Below are positions 26,293 to 36,097 of a stretch of 64,000 bases of DNA, piece after piece (position 1 is the stretch's first letter; each line of letters opens with the position of its first letter). Made by a program: the position numbers and the translations under genes. Below the pieces are notes generated by a model, which was not told the DNA's origin, did not search any database, and saw nothing but the letters and a program-made list of their open reading frames with translations. Source of the stretch: Nitrososphaerota archaeon (GTDB lineage Archaea; Thermoproteota; Nitrososphaeria; Nitrososphaerales; Gagatemarchaeaceae); the NCBI GenBank assembly GCA_029785825.1, contig JAFLYY010000001.1, forward strand, positions 496,001 to 560,000, written 5' to 3'.

Positions 26293-27243
26293 ATGATCCG
26301 CATCTTCTTCACCACCGACGTCCACGGCTCCGAGACGTGCTACAGGAAGTTCCTCAACGCTGCGAAGTTCTACAAGGCAGACGTCCTCATACTCGGGGGA
26401 GACATCACCGGGAAGCTCTTGGTCCCCATCGTCGAGCGCCCCGACGGGAAATACGAGGCCTCGGTCTTCGGAGAGCGGGCTGTCTTCGGCTCGGACAGGC
26501 TGGCCGAGACTAGGCGGACCCTCCAGGACGCGGGGCAGTACTCCTTCGTCACGACCGAAGCCGGGCTCTCCGAGATGAAGGCCGACCGAGCGAGGGAGGA
26601 GGCGGTGTTCAACGGGGCCATGGCGGAGGTCCTCCGGTCATGGGTGAAGCTCACAGAGGAGAAACTAAAGGGGACGGCGGTCAAGTGCTATGTGTCCCCG
26701 GGAAACGACGACAGGTTGGAGCTCGACTCCGAGCTGGTCGACTCGGGGCAGTTCGTCAACCCTGAGAACAGGGTGGTCGAGTTGGACGGGGGGTTCGAGA
26801 TGATCACTCTCGGATACGCCAACCCGACCCCGTGGAAGAGCCCGCGGGAGGTGAGCGAAGGGAAGCTCGGGGAGATGATAGAGGCGCTGGCCTCTAAGGT
26901 GAACAGGCCGGAAGACGCCGTGTACAACCTCCACGTCCCGCCGGTCAACACAGAGCTGGACAAGGCCCCGGCGGTCAGCCACGACTTCAGCTACGTCAAG
27001 GAAGGGCTCGGGATCAAGGTCATCCATGTTGGGAGCTCCGCGGTGAGGAGGGCAATCGAAGTCCACGTCCCTCTCCTGGGGCTCCACGGTCACATACACG
27101 AGTCGAAGGGGTTCGCCAGGATCGGACGGACCCTCTGCCTCAACCCGGGGAGCGAGTATTCCGATGGGGTGCTCCGGGGAGCGCTAGTGAACCTGCAGCC
27201 TGGGAAAGGGAATGTTCACGACTTCGTGCTTACCAGCGGCTAG
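26293..27243 (+). CDS. Calcineurin-like metallophosphoesterase
   Basis: 316 residues. Binuclear metal-site motifs occur in order: DVHG near residue 9, GGDITG, SPGNDDR, HVPP and LHGHIHES. This is the archaeal branch of the calcineurin-like phosphoesterases. The substrate could be a cyclic nucleotide, phosphodiester or protein; it is not determined. A long helical insertion between GGD and GND is present. Its stop overlaps the stop region of the convergent ABC permease gene by 4 bp. Confidence 0.88.
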   Translation: MIRIFFTTDVHGSETCYRKFLNAAKFYKADVLILGGDITGKLLVPIVERPDGKYEASVFGERAVFGSDRLAETRRTLQDAGQYSFVTTEAGLSEMKADRAREEAVFNGAMAEVLRSWVKLTEEKLKGTAVKCYVSPGNDDRLELDSELVDSGQFVNPENRVVELDGGFEMITLGYANPTPWKSPREVSEGKLGEMIEALASKVNRPEDAVYNLHVPPVNTELDKAPAVSHDFSYVKEGLGIKVIHVGSSAVRRAIEVHVPLLGLHGHIHESKGFARIGRTLCLNPGSEYSDGVLRGALVNLQPGKGNVHDFVLTSG

Positions 27244-28157
27244 CTGGTGAACTCCTTCTTGACGAAGAGCCAGAGCCCCAGGGCGGCCATCACGACAAAG
27301 TAGGCCACGAGTATCTCCAGCCCTTCGGGGACGGTGGCGGAGTATGTTGAGATGGCGAAGTGGGAGTTGGCGTTGGTCTGGTTCCTGCCCAGGGCCGCGC
27401 CAAGGGACTCGGTCACCTTGTGCTGGGGGTAGGGGGACACGAGTATGCTGGAGATGATCCCCGCGCCATAGGTTATGGAATACCAGGGCTCGATTCCGGC
27501 GACGAACATCGAGACATCGTCAATCACACCGAAGACGAAGAGCAGGAGGATGACGCTCATGAGTATCGAGATTGAGCTGCTCTTGAACAGGGAGCTGAAC
27601 GCGAAGGTCAGCGACAGTGCGGCGACGAGGTACACCCAAGCGAACAGGAGCGACTGCTCGAACTCCCACGGGACCGTCCCCGGGAAGTAGAACAGCCCGT
27701 TCCCCATCACTATCACAGCGAAGACGACGAGAATTATCGTCGAAGCTATGAGCGCGGCGAACCACTTCCCCACGTAGATGGCCGACCTCCGAATCGGGTT
27801 GGGGACGAGGAAGTAACCGGTCCTGTTCTGGAACTCGCCTGAAATCGCGTCTCCTCCGAAGAACGCGGCGGAGAGGATTACGACCAGGCTGGAGAAGCTG
27901 AGGAAGCCGCCCGTCCCGCCCCAGGCCGCCCCGTAGAAACCGAGGACCGCCTGCGAAGCCGGGGTCCCCGGGAGCCCCAGGAAGGCTACCGGCCTGTAGT
28001 ATCCGACGAGGGCAGTGAGAAGGACTGAGATGAGCAGTATGATGGCCAGCATGACATAGAAGCGCCTCGCCCTGAAGTAGTTCAGGAAGTTGTATTTCGT
28101 CACCGTGACGACCTGCGAAAGGGACCCGACCCGGGTCGCGCTCGCCTTCGTCCCCAT
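27240..28157 (-). CDS. ABC-2 type transporter permease
   Basis: 305 residues with six membrane helices, the first near FYVMLAIILLISVLLTALVGYY and the last near ILVAYFVVMAALGLWLF, plus the SGEFQNRTGYFLVPNPI loop typical of ABC-2 permeases of the NatB/CcmB type. It pairs with the ATPase gene one base upstream on the same strand, which is transcribed first. Exporter substrate unknown. Confidence 0.9.
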   Translation of the reverse strand: MGTKASATRVGSLSQVVTVTKYNFLNYFRARRFYVMLAIILLISVLLTALVGYYRPVAFLGLPGTPASQAVLGFYGAAWGGTGGFLSFSSLVVILSAAFFGGDAISGEFQNRTGYFLVPNPIRRSAIYVGKWFAALIASTIILVVFAVIVMGNGLFYFPGTVPWEFEQSLLFAWVYLVAALSLTFAFSSLFKSSSISILMSVILLLFVFGVIDDVSMFVAGIEPWYSITYGAGIISSILVSPYPQHKVTESLGAALGRNQTNANSHFAISTYSATVPEGLEILVAYFVVMAALGLWLFVKKEFTS

Positions 28158-28158
28158 C

Positions 28159-29088
28159 CTAGAGCGTCTCCTTGATCAAGCTGAGGTATGCGTCCTCTAG
28201 CCCGCTTGAAGGCTGGAAACTGACCGCCCCTGCCTTCAGTCCCGCCACCCCTTCGAAGAGCTTATCCTGGGATATGGTCCCTGCGTCGAACCTCACTATC
28301 AGGTGCCTGTCGTTGGACCTGGTGACCTCTTTGACCCCGTTTATCTTCTGGACCATGGCCTCCGTCTGGGCGTCCACGTTCCTCGCGAAGCCGATCTCCA
28401 CCGCCCCGCCCCCGCCTGCGAACTTCGCGGTGACGTTCTCAATGGTGTCGTAGACAAGTAGCTTCCCGTGGTCTATCATGGCTACCTCGTGGCAGACCTC
28501 GGTGACCTCGGCGAGGAGGTGCGAGCTCATGAACACCAGCCTGTCGTTCAGGGACTTCACTATGTCTCTCACCTCGCTCATCCCTCGCGGGTCCAGGCCG
28601 GTGGAAGGCTCGTCCAGTATGATCACTTCTGGGTCGCTCAGGAGGGTGGAGGCGACATTGACGCGCTGCTTCATCCCCTTCGAAAAGCTCCCTACCTTCT
28701 TGTCCTCCCATTCGGTCATCTTGACCTTCCCCAAGGCTTCGTCTATCCGGTTTCTCCTCTCGCCGGCCGCCACCCCTCTTATCTCGCAGAGCATGGAGAG
28801 GGCTTCTCTCGGAGTGAGGGAAGGGTAGATCTCGGGGGTCTCGATCAGGGTGGCGCACGACGAGAGCGCCGCTTTCTTGTCTTTGCTCACGTCTATCCCG
28901 CCTATCTGCGCCGAGCCGGCGGTCGGCGAGATGAGTCCTGTGAACATCTTCATGGTGGTCGTCTTCCCGGCCCCGTTGGGTCCCAGGAACCCCACGCACT
29001 TCTTCCCTTCGACCTTGAGGTTGAGCCCGGACACGGCCATGAAGCTGCCGTACGTCTTGGTGAGCTGCACTGCTTCAAGAGATGGCAA
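28159..29088 (-). CDS. ABC transporter ATP-binding protein
   Basis: 309 residues. Walker A GPNGAGKTT at residues ~34-42, signature SFSKGMKQR, Walker B VIILDEPSTGLDP and the switch His (SSHLLAEV) are all present. The C-terminal ~75 residues form the accessory domain seen in ABC-2 ATPases (CcmA/DrrA class). It works with the following permease as an exporter. Divergent from a PadR regulator gene. Confidence 0.93.
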   Translation of the reverse strand: MPSLEAVQLTKTYGSFMAVSGLNLKVEGKKCVGFLGPNGAGKTTTMKMFTGLISPTAGSAQIGGIDVSKDKKAALSSCATLIETPEIYPSLTPREALSMLCEIRGVAAGERRNRIDEALGKVKMTEWEDKKVGSFSKGMKQRVNVASTLLSDPEVIILDEPSTGLDPRGMSEVRDIVKSLNDRLVFMSSHLLAEVTEVCHEVAMIDHGKLLVYDTIENVTAKFAGGGGAVEIGFARNVDAQTEAMVQKINGVKEVTRSNDRHLIVRFDAGTISQDKLFEGVAGLKAGAVSFQPSSGLEDAYLSLIKETL

Positions 29089-29140
29089 AATGAAGTTGGG
29101 GAGGCGGTCCGGTGGTGGCCATTTAAGTATTATCGAATAC

Positions 29141-29154
29141 GATATCCTTTACAC
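29141..29154. promoter_or_regulatory. Inverted repeat TATCG-AATA-CGATA, candidate PadR operator
   Basis: The 97-bp region between the divergent ABC ATPase and PadR genes contains a perfect 5-bp inverted repeat, flanked by A/T-rich elements (TTTAAGTA, TTTTTATA) that suit TATA boxes for both directions. A PadR protein bound here could repress both genes. Binding is inferred. Confidence 0.5.
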
Positions 29155-29185
29155 TTTTTATAGTCCTCACCAGGTGCACGAACGA

Positions 29186-29755
29186 ATGCCCAGGAACCTC
29201 CGGCGGAAATGGCTCCGCCCTCAGGCCGTCCCCAGAGGGTTCTTCAGGCTCTACATCCTTACGCTTCTTTCACGCGGCGACGAGACCGGTTACTCGATCA
29301 CACAGAAGATCCTTGACATGACCGAGGGCGCTTGGAGGCCCGGTCCAGGGACGATGTATCCGATGTTGAAGGGGCTCGCCTCTGACGGGCTGGCGAAGGC
29401 TGCGCCTGCCGCCAAAGGGTCGGGGAAGGCGTACTCCATTACCATGAAGGGACGGCGGGAGCTGGAGAAGATGCGAGAGAACCTGGCGGGGGCCGGCCGA
29501 AGGGAGAAGGTGGTGGGGAGGCTGTTCGCGGACTTGCTTCCGCCGTCCGTGTACGTGCCGGCGATGGTGAACAGATATCGCGAGGGAATCGACCTTCTGA
29601 GGCAGAAAATCCTCGAAGTCCCTGAGGCAGACAGGTTCATCCAGTTAAAGGAGCTGAAACTCGTGCTGGAGTCCCAGCTCCGGTGGGTCGAGCTCCAGCT
29701 CGACGAAAAGGTGGTTATCAGGGGGCCTGTGCTGAAGGCCCGACACAGGCAATAG
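29186..29755 (+). CDS. PadR-family transcriptional regulator
   Basis: I start at ATG 29186 (MPRNLRRKW), 189 residues. The winged helix is clear: RLYILTLLSRGDETGYSITQKI, then PGTMYPMLKGLASDGLAK and the wing GKAYSITMKGRREL. The C-terminal half is a helical dimerisation domain. It is divergent from an ABC exporter and followed co-directionally by a DHA2 drug exporter, a typical PadR arrangement for multidrug export control. Confidence 0.9.
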   Translation: MPRNLRRKWLRPQAVPRGFFRLYILTLLSRGDETGYSITQKILDMTEGAWRPGPGTMYPMLKGLASDGLAKAAPAAKGSGKAYSITMKGRRELEKMRENLAGAGRREKVVGRLFADLLPPSVYVPAMVNRYREGIDLLRQKILEVPEADRFIQLKELKLVLESQLRWVELQLDEKVVIRGPVLKARHRQ

Positions 29756-29815
29756 AGGAGAGTCCCGACGCCAGAGCTCCGCTTAGTCTGTTACATGGAG
29801 GAGGGCGCCTAGTCT

Positions 29816-31531
29816 ATGGAGTACAAGTGGACCGTCCTCTCCAACACGACCATCGGCGTGCTGATGGCGACCATCGACGGGACTATCGTCATGATCTCGC
29901 TCCCGGCCATCTTCAGGGGGATCGACATCAACCCGCTCGCCAACGGCTCCTTCGAGTACCTCCTCTGGCTCCTCTTCGGGTACAGCATCGTCACGGCGAC
30001 CCTGCTGGTAACCTTTGGCCGGATCTCCGACATGCTGGGGAGGGTGAGGCTCTACAACATGGGGTTCGCCATCTTCACCGTGGGCTCTCTCCTGGCCGCC
30101 TTCACCCCGAACCAGGGGAACCTGGGAGCCATCGAGCTGATCGTGTTCAGGATCGTCCAGGGCGTGGGAGCGGCGTTCCTATGGTCCAACAGCGCCGCCA
30201 TAGTCACCGACGCTTTCCCTCCCAACGAAAGGGCCCAGGCCCTGGGGATCAACATGGTCGCCGCCCTAGCAGGGTCGCTCCTGGGGATCATCATGGGAGG
30301 AGTCCTGGCGGTCTTCAACTGGAGGTACATCTTCCTGGTGAGCGTCCCCGTGGGGATTTTCGGTACGGCCTGGTCCTACCTCAGGCTGAAGGAGATAGTG
30401 GCCGTCAGGAAGCACCAGAAGCTCGACTACTGGGGGAACCTCGCGTTCGCCGCCGGTCTGATACTCATACTCGTCGGCGTGACATACGGCCTCCTCCCCT
30501 ATGGCTCCTCTGACATGGGGTGGGGGAGCCCCTGGGTCGTCGGGTCACTGCTCGGAGGGCTGGCATGCCTCGTCATCTTCCCTTTCATCGAGATGAAGGT
30601 GGAGGACCCGATGTTCCACCTCAACCTCTTCAGGAGCCAGGCCTTCAGCGCCGGGAACTTCGCCGGTCTGCTTGCCTCCATCGGGAGGGGAGGGGTGCAG
30701 CTGATGCTCATCATACTTCTCCAGGGGATATGGCTCCCTCTGCACGGGTACTCGTATGAGTCAACCCCCTTCTGGTCGGGGATCTACATCACGCCGATGC
30801 TGCTGGGATTCGTCATAATGGGCCCTCTCAGCGGCAGGATCGCAGACAGGCACGGTGCCAGGTTCCTCGCCACCACAGGGATGGTCATAACCGCAGCCAC
30901 CTTCCTCATGCTGTCTTTCCTCCCCTATGATTTCAGTTTCCCCGTTTTCGCAGTGATCATATTCGTGATGGGACTGGGGGGTGGGATGTTCGCAGCCCCC
31001 AACACAGCTGCCATCATGAACGCGTCTCCCCCTGAGCAGAGGGGGGCTGCTTCGGGGATGAGGGCTACGATACAGAACGTCGGGCAGACGGCGAGCCTCG
31101 CAGTCTTCTTCTCAATCGTGCTCGTCGCTCTTGCCGCTTCGCTCCCGGGGGCGATAGCCAGCGCCCTCGCCACTGCCGGGGTCCCGGGGCTCGCAGCCTA
31201 CTTCCAGAACCTCCCCCCGACTAGCGCCCTCTTCGCCGCCTTCCTCGGCATCAACCCGATGCAGTCAGTCCTGGCAGCGACAGGCGCGGCGAGCTCCCTC
31301 CCCGCCAGCACCTACAGCACCCTCACGGGGAAGGTCTTCTTCCCGACGGCCATCGCTCCGGCGTTCATGGCCGCTCTCAGGCTCACCTTCTACATCGGCG
31401 CCGGGCTTTCGCTTGCCGCCGCCGTCGCCTCGGCACTGCGGGGGAAGAAGTACGTCCACGGGGAGGAGCACATTCCCAGCCCTGCGGCTGCGCCTACCGA
31501 GGAGACCGAAGCCGTAGCCGCAAAGCCTTAA
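29816..31531 (+). CDS. MFS drug exporter, DHA2 (14-helix, EmrB/QacA) family
   Basis: 571 residues with 14 predicted membrane helices. The motif A-like loop [13 protein letters not shown] follows helix 2, and a motif C-like glycine/proline pattern is in helix 5. The N-terminus ([28 protein letters not shown]) is typical of DHA2 proton-drug antiporters. It lies 60 bp after the PadR gene. A paralogue with the same N-terminal KWTVL signature is at 54.3 kb. Confidence 0.9.
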   Translation: MEYKWTVLSNTTIGVLMATIDGTIVMISLPAIFRGIDINPLANGSFEYLLWLLFGYSIVTATLLVTFGRISDMLGRVRLYNMGFAIFTVGSLLAAFTPNQGNLGAIELIVFRIVQGVGAAFLWSNSAAIVTDAFPPNERAQALGINMVAALAGSLLGIIMGGVLAVFNWRYIFLVSVPVGIFGTAWSYLRLKEIVAVRKHQKLDYWGNLAFAAGLILILVGVTYGLLPYGSSDMGWGSPWVVGSLLGGLACLVIFPFIEMKVEDPMFHLNLFRSQAFSAGNFAGLLASIGRGGVQLMLIILLQGIWLPLHGYSYESTPFWSGIYITPMLLGFVIMGPLSGRIADRHGARFLATTGMVITAATFLMLSFLPYDFSFPVFAVIIFVMGLGGGMFAAPNTAAIMNASPPEQRGAASGMRATIQNVGQTASLAVFFSIVLVALAASLPGAIASALATAGVPGLAAYFQNLPPTSALFAAFLGINPMQSVLAATGAASSLPASTYSTLTGKVFFPTAIAPAFMAALRLTFYIGAGLSLAAAVASALRGKKYVHGEEHIPSPAAAPTEETEAVAAKP

Positions 31532-31565
31532 CCTCATCGCCTTGTGGAGCGGGGCCACCCACCAA

Positions 31566-32126
31566 ATGGCGCAGGACAAGCAGACGGTCAACGTGCTGGT
31601 GCTCGAACTGGCGACGATGGTGGTCGCAATCTCGCTGGCCTTCACGGCGACATTCGTGGCATCATTCGACATCAACACCGTCGTGGCCTACATCTTCTCC
31701 AACGTGGTGGTGATCTGGTTCTGGTGGGGCTACGTGGTGGACAGGCTGTCCTTCCCCCCGAAGACTATGGCGTTCCCGCTCCTCGACATCCTCATCCTGA
31801 TCCTGATCTCCCTGGTCCCGTTCGCGCTCAAGCTCAGGGAGACATACTACATCGCGAGCGTCGTGGGGGTCCTCATCATCGTCTGGGCTTTCCTGATCAG
31901 GTTCATAGTGGCTGAATACAGGGGAGAGCTCTCCCTGCAGACGGAGAGTGCACTCTCCAGGGAGGTCAGGCAGAGGCTGACGATAGGCCCGCTCTTCGTC
32001 GCTGACGCAGCACTGAGCTATCTGGTCCCCTTCGCGGGGCTGCTGGCTTTCGTCGCCCTGGCCCTCCTTACGGTCTCCATGAACACGAGGCTGAGGCGCC
32101 AGAACAGGGTTCCGGCCGTCGGATGA
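31566..32126 (+). CDS. Integral membrane protein (186 aa)
   Basis: ATG at 31566 (MAQDKQTVN) is preferred to TTG 31542. Five or six membrane helices with few charged residues inside. Two loops with Arg/Lys suggest the cytoplasmic side. No family recognised. It follows the exporter gene by 35 bp and precedes pyruvate kinase, all in one direction. Confidence 0.68.
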   Translation: MAQDKQTVNVLVLELATMVVAISLAFTATFVASFDINTVVAYIFSNVVVIWFWWGYVVDRLSFPPKTMAFPLLDILILILISLVPFALKLRETYYIASVVGVLIIVWAFLIRFIVAEYRGELSLQTESALSREVRQRLTIGPLFVADAALSYLVPFAGLLAFVALALLTVSMNTRLRRQNRVPAVG

Positions 32127-32169
32127 GGGCCTACGTTTATTCTGAGCCGGTAGGAGGGACAGGCCCGGG

Positions 32170-33576
32170 TTGAGGAAGACAAAGATCGTCGTGACGGTCG
32201 GCCCGGCCAGCAGGGACCCCGAAACCGTCAGGAAGCTCATACCTCTGGTGGACGTCTTCAGGATAAACTTCTCGCACGGAGACAGGGCGAGCCACGTCGA
32301 GGAGATCAGGACCATCAGGAGGGAGTCCAAGAGCCTCGGGAAGAGCGTCGCGATACTGCAGGACCTCCCGGGGCCCAAGATCAGGGTGGGGAAGATAGCG
32401 GGAGACGCCGTGGAGCTCAAGCAGGGGTCGAGGGTCGTCCTGGACGCTTCATCAGATGAGGGGACTCCCCTCCGGGTCCCGGTTAACTACCCTGCGCTGC
32501 TTCACTCCGTGGCCAGGGGGGACGTCCTTCATCTGGCCGACGGGGTGATTAAGCTCAGGGTCGAAGACGCCTCGGGAGAATCGGTCGCCTGCACAATCTT
32601 GGCCGGGGGGGTCCTGGGGTCGGGGAAGGGGATCAACGCCCCCGGAGTGAAGCTCAAGATCGACTACCCGACGAAGCGCGACGTCTCTCACCTTCGCTTC
32701 GGGCTGACGCATGGAGTGGACTTCGTCGCCGCGTCCTTCGTCCGGACCCCTTCGGACCTCCAGGCGATGCGCAGGCTGATCCCCAAGGAGGGGCCGATGC
32801 TAGTGGCCAAGGTGGAGAAATCGGAGGCGGTGAAGAACTTCGACGCCATCCTGGCGGAGGCGGACGCCGTCATGGTCGCCAGGGGAGACCTCGGCATCGA
32901 AGTCCCCATCGAGACCGTCCCTGCCATTCAGAAGAGGATAACATCGAAGTGCCGGGAGGCGGGGAAGCCGGTCATCGTTGCGACGCAGATGCTGGTGAGC
33001 ATGGTGAGCTCCCCTGTCCCAAGCCGGGCAGAGGTCACAGACGTCTCGAACGCCATCCTTGAAGAGTCAGACGCAGTGATGCTCTCTGACGAGACGACGG
33101 TGGGGAAGTATCCGGTCGACGCGACCCGCATGCTCGACAAGATCGCCCGGACCACGGAGAAGTATCTCCCCGCCTACGACCAGCGCCCCCTCAGGTCAGG
33201 TGTAGGGGAGACGGGACCCGCCATAGCGAGGGCGGCCTGCGGGCTCGCCGCGTACGTAGGGGCCAAGGCGATAGTCGCGCCCACCCAGACCGGTGCGACG
33301 GCCAGGAGGGTCTCCATGAACAGGCCCCGCGAGCCGATAATAGCAATCTGCGCCGACAGGCGGGTTTCGAGGCGGCTGAACCTGTACTGGGGGGTGGTGT
33401 CCGTGGTCTCCAGGCAGGCGATGACCGTCGACTGGCTCTTCCAGCGAGCGGACGCCGTGGCGGAGGAGCTCGGGCTCGCCAAGAAGGGGGACAGGATCGT
33501 GGTCACTTCCGGGACCCCGGGGGTCAGAGGGACCACCAACCACATCAAGGTCTCGGTGGTCGGGCGCAAGGACTAG
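32170..33576 (+). CDS. pyk: Pyruvate kinase
   Basis: 468 residues from TTG 32170. The substrate-binding segment TKIVVTVGPASRDPE is at the N-terminus, followed by INFSHGDRASH. The catalytic K/E region is VAKVEKSEA followed by MVARGDLGIEVP, then IVATQML. The C-terminal allosteric domain (residues ~350-468) is complete. It converts PEP and ADP to pyruvate and ATP, the last step of glycolysis. The stop overlaps that of the convergent helicase gene by 4 bp. Confidence 0.96.
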   Translation: MRKTKIVVTVGPASRDPETVRKLIPLVDVFRINFSHGDRASHVEEIRTIRRESKSLGKSVAILQDLPGPKIRVGKIAGDAVELKQGSRVVLDASSDEGTPLRVPVNYPALLHSVARGDVLHLADGVIKLRVEDASGESVACTILAGGVLGSGKGINAPGVKLKIDYPTKRDVSHLRFGLTHGVDFVAASFVRTPSDLQAMRRLIPKEGPMLVAKVEKSEAVKNFDAILAEADAVMVARGDLGIEVPIETVPAIQKRITSKCREAGKPVIVATQMLVSMVSSPVPSRAEVTDVSNAILEESDAVMLSDETTVGKYPVDATRMLDKIARTTEKYLPAYDQRPLRSGVGETGPAIARAACGLAAYVGAKAIVAPTQTGATARRVSMNRPREPIIAICADRRVSRRLNLYWGVVSVVSRQAMTVDWLFQRADAVAEELGLAKKGDRIVVTSGTPGVRGTTNHIKVSVVGRKD

Positions 33577-35126
33577 CCCAGGAAGTCCATCAGGGTGGGC
33601 TCCTTCGCCCTCCTTCTGGACGGCCTCTGGCTCGTGCCTTTGACGAGCTCCTTCATCCTGCTCTCCTTCATGAGCGTGCTGTAGTAGTATGACTCGTCCA
33701 CCGTCCCCTCCGCCAGCAGGATGACCACCCTCCCCTCCCTCGTCCTCCCGGTCCTCCCGCGCCGCTGTATGTACCTGATCTCCGAGGGGACCGCCTCGTA
33801 GAACACTACCAGGTCCACGTCCGGGACGTGGAGCCCCTCCTCCCCGATGCTGCTGCTCACTAGGACCTTGAACTCTCCCTTCCTGAACAGCTCGAGCGCC
33901 TCAGTCTGCATCTGCTGGTCCATCCCCGCGCTCCCTTCCCTGTCTGCCTGACCGACGAACCTCCTGGCGCTGACCCCAGACCCGTCGAGGGCCTTTACGA
34001 TGTCTTCAATCGTGTCCCTGTACTGGGTGAAGACTATCACCCTGGAGTCGGGTTTCCTGGCGAGCTGGGTCCCCACGACAGAAAGGATCACTGACATCTT
34101 GGGGTGGGGGACCGACGCGAGCTTGGCGGCCTCCTCCTCGGCCTTCTGCCACTTCGGGTCTCTGACGAGGGACGCGATCGCCTTCCCCTTGTCGGGCCTC
34201 TCGCGCACCTTCTCGAGGTACCTGAGCAGCGGCGGCGCCCCCTGCGTCTCCACCATCTCCAAGGCATGGAGGATCGCGACCGCCTGCGCCTGGTTGATGA
34301 TGGCCCCGAATATGTACCCCTTCTGCCCGCCGTTCGCCTGGGCTGACTTCAACCTGGCAGAAATCGCGTTCCGCGCTTCGAGCAGCGCCTTCTTCGACAC
34401 CCTGTTGCTGCGGAGGAACCCTCCCTTCAGGAGTTTCTGCACCTTGTCGTTGTAAAGCTCCCTCAGCCTGAGGATTGTCTCATAGTACTCGTCCGGGACC
34501 TTCACCCTGATTGGCTCTACGTCGGTCTTCTCTACGTACTCCCTGACGTCCTCGCTCTCCTCGCTCCTCGCTTCGACCCGCTCGATGAACAGGTTCCGTT
34601 TGATCTCATTGATCTTCTCCCTCGACGCGCCGGGGGACGCCGTGAGCCCGAGGACGAGCGGACTTGCCGCACTCTCTCTGTAAGCGGCGGCGAGCTTTGT
34701 GTAGGTGTAATCTTTCACGCTCCTGTGTGCTTCGTCGAAGACGGCGAGGACGACGTCCTTCATGGAGACCCTTCCACGGCTGACGTCGTTGTAGACTGTC
34801 TGGGGGGTAGCGAAGACCACCCGGGCCTTCAACCAGAGGAGCTCGCGCTCGCTCGGGTCGATGGTCCCTGTAAGGGCTACCAGGCTGTCCTGGGGGAGTT
34901 TGAGCGCGGAGGCGAAGGCCCTCTGGTGCTGCAGGACCAGGGGCCTCGTAGGGGCGAGGACCATGACCTTCGACTCAGGGTGCTTCGAAAGGAGCCGCTC
35001 TGCCACCATCACGGCGATCACCGTCTTGCCCAGGCCCGTGGGGAGGACCACCAGTGTGTTTTCCGAGGCCGCCGTGTCAGCTATCTTCTTCTGATACTCC
35101 CTGGCCTCGAACCCGGAAGAAAGCAA
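33573..35126 (-). CDS. hef: Hef-type (FANCM/MPH1-like) DNA helicase
   Basis: I start at TTG 35126; the open frame extends to 35378, but those extra ~84 residues are low-complexity Pro/Arg/Gly. Superfamily 2 helicase with EYQ at the start, Walker A LPTGLGKT, DEAH box (VFDEAHRS), SAT-like LTASPG, and C-terminal domain ending IQRRGRTGRTREG. The Hef insert helical domain lies between the two. No ERCC4 nuclease domain follows, so this is the helicase-only form. The C-terminus ends PTLMDFLG, a PIP-box-like PCNA-binding tail. It likely repairs stalled forks. Confidence 0.9.
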   Translation of the reverse strand: MLSSGFEAREYQKKIADTAASENTLVVLPTGLGKTVIAVMVAERLLSKHPESKVMVLAPTRPLVLQHQRAFASALKLPQDSLVALTGTIDPSERELLWLKARVVFATPQTVYNDVSRGRVSMKDVVLAVFDEAHRSVKDYTYTKLAAAYRESAASPLVLGLTASPGASREKINEIKRNLFIERVEARSEESEDVREYVEKTDVEPIRVKVPDEYYETILRLRELYNDKVQKLLKGGFLRSNRVSKKALLEARNAISARLKSAQANGGQKGYIFGAIINQAQAVAILHALEMVETQGAPPLLRYLEKVRERPDKGKAIASLVRDPKWQKAEEEAAKLASVPHPKMSVILSVVGTQLARKPDSRVIVFTQYRDTIEDIVKALDGSGVSARRFVGQADREGSAGMDQQMQTEALELFRKGEFKVLVSSSIGEEGLHVPDVDLVVFYEAVPSEIRYIQRRGRTGRTREGRVVILLAEGTVDESYYYSTLMKESRMKELVKGTSQRPSRRRAKEPTLMDFLG

Positions 35127-35581
35127 CCAGACCGGTGCGGGCCAGATTCGACTAAAAGCCTTGCCTCCCCGATTCGGGACTCCGCTTAAACGACCGGGAA
35201 ATTTCGTGGTCTCGTGTGGGTCAGGACGCTTATCCTGACAGGGCGGAGGGAGCGGCCGCGTCGGTGCCATCCCGCGTTTCGGCCGTCCGGCCCCTCCCGG
35301 CTTCCCTGGCCGTCCCTTCCAGTCACTCGCGGTCTGGGAACAGGGCCGGAGGAGGGTCCCGTTGCTCGGCACCGGCAAGAGTTATGTGGTCGCCTGCTCC
35401 CTCGCGGCCGACACGTCACCACTGCAGGGAAAAGGAACCGAATGCGCTCGTCAGGGAAGGGGTCGGTGCATGACTTGACTCGTGAGACCAACACGGGGGT
35501 CTGCAACGGCTCTCCCGTCTGGGTTTCAGGCAGGGGGTCGCAACGCGGGTGGAGCCGGAAGCTCACGGGGTGGGTGCCGCG
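35127..35581. other. 455-bp stretch without a recognised gene
   Basis: The minus-strand helicase frame continues to 35378 but looks non-coding. A GTTTAAG element near 35190 could be a TATA box for the helicase. GTCAGGA-N6-TCCTGAC at 35220-35239 is a perfect 7-bp inverted repeat with a 6-nt loop. The remaining G+C-rich sequence to the VKOR gene shows no convincing frame and no recognisable RNase P, SRP or tRNA signature. Confidence 0.4.
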
Positions 35582-36097
35582 TTGAGGATATCGAAGCTCA
35601 AGCTCCTCATTCTCGTCGCCATGTCAGCCTTCGGGCTCTGGGCGTCAGGGACCGTCCTGCTGATATTCTACACCCTCAACCAACAGCTCCCTTTCTGCCC
35701 GACGGGCACCTTCTTCGGCCTGCACTTCGACTGCGGAGCGGTCCTGAGCAGCCCGTACAGCAGGGTGTTCGGCGTCCCACTCGAGCTCCTCGCCATGGCG
35801 TACTTCATGGTCAACCTCGGGATGGTCTACCTCATCGCGTTCGGGTCCGCGCGGGTCTCGGACTTCATGCTGGAGGCGCTCTTCGGCTGGCGGTTCATCG
35901 GCGTGATCATAGTTCCTTACCTGCTCTTCGTCGAGCTCTACGTCATCCGGGCCATCTGCGTGTACTGCACCATGATGCACGTAGCCATCGTCTTGGACTT
36001 CGTCGTAGTCAGCTACCTCCTCTTCTTCGGGAAATCCTCCCCCTGGGCTGAGGCACCGGAAGGGGCTCCCGCGCAAGTCCCCGCTACAGGCTCCTGA
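35582..36097 (+). CDS. Vitamin K epoxide reductase (VKOR)-family membrane protein
   Basis: TTG start at 35582, 171 residues, four or five membrane helices. Redox Cys are placed as in VKOR: LPFCPTG, then DCGAVLSSPYSRVFGVP (the CxxxSPY signature), and the active-site pair CVYC before MMH. These proteins make disulfides in exported proteins by passing electrons to quinone. No fused thioredoxin domain is present. It is the last host gene before the integrated element. Confidence 0.92.
   Translation: MRISKLKLLILVAMSAFGLWASGTVLLIFYTLNQQLPFCPTGTFFGLHFDCGAVLSSPYSRVFGVPLELLAMAYFMVNLGMVYLIAFGSARVSDFMLEALFGWRFIGVIIVPYLLFVELYVIRAICVYCTMMHVAIVLDFVVVSYLLFFGKSSPWAEAPEGAPAQVPATGS

Noticed and set aside
35127-35378. 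N-terminal extension of the Hef helicase
   Set aside because: The added 84 residues are Pro/Arg/Gly-rich without fold, and a TATA-like element lies inside them.
35179-35581. RNase P or SRP RNA in the gap before VKOR
   Set aside because: The conserved cores of these RNAs (for example the GGAA/SRP helix 8 and RNase P CR I/CR V) are not recognisable.
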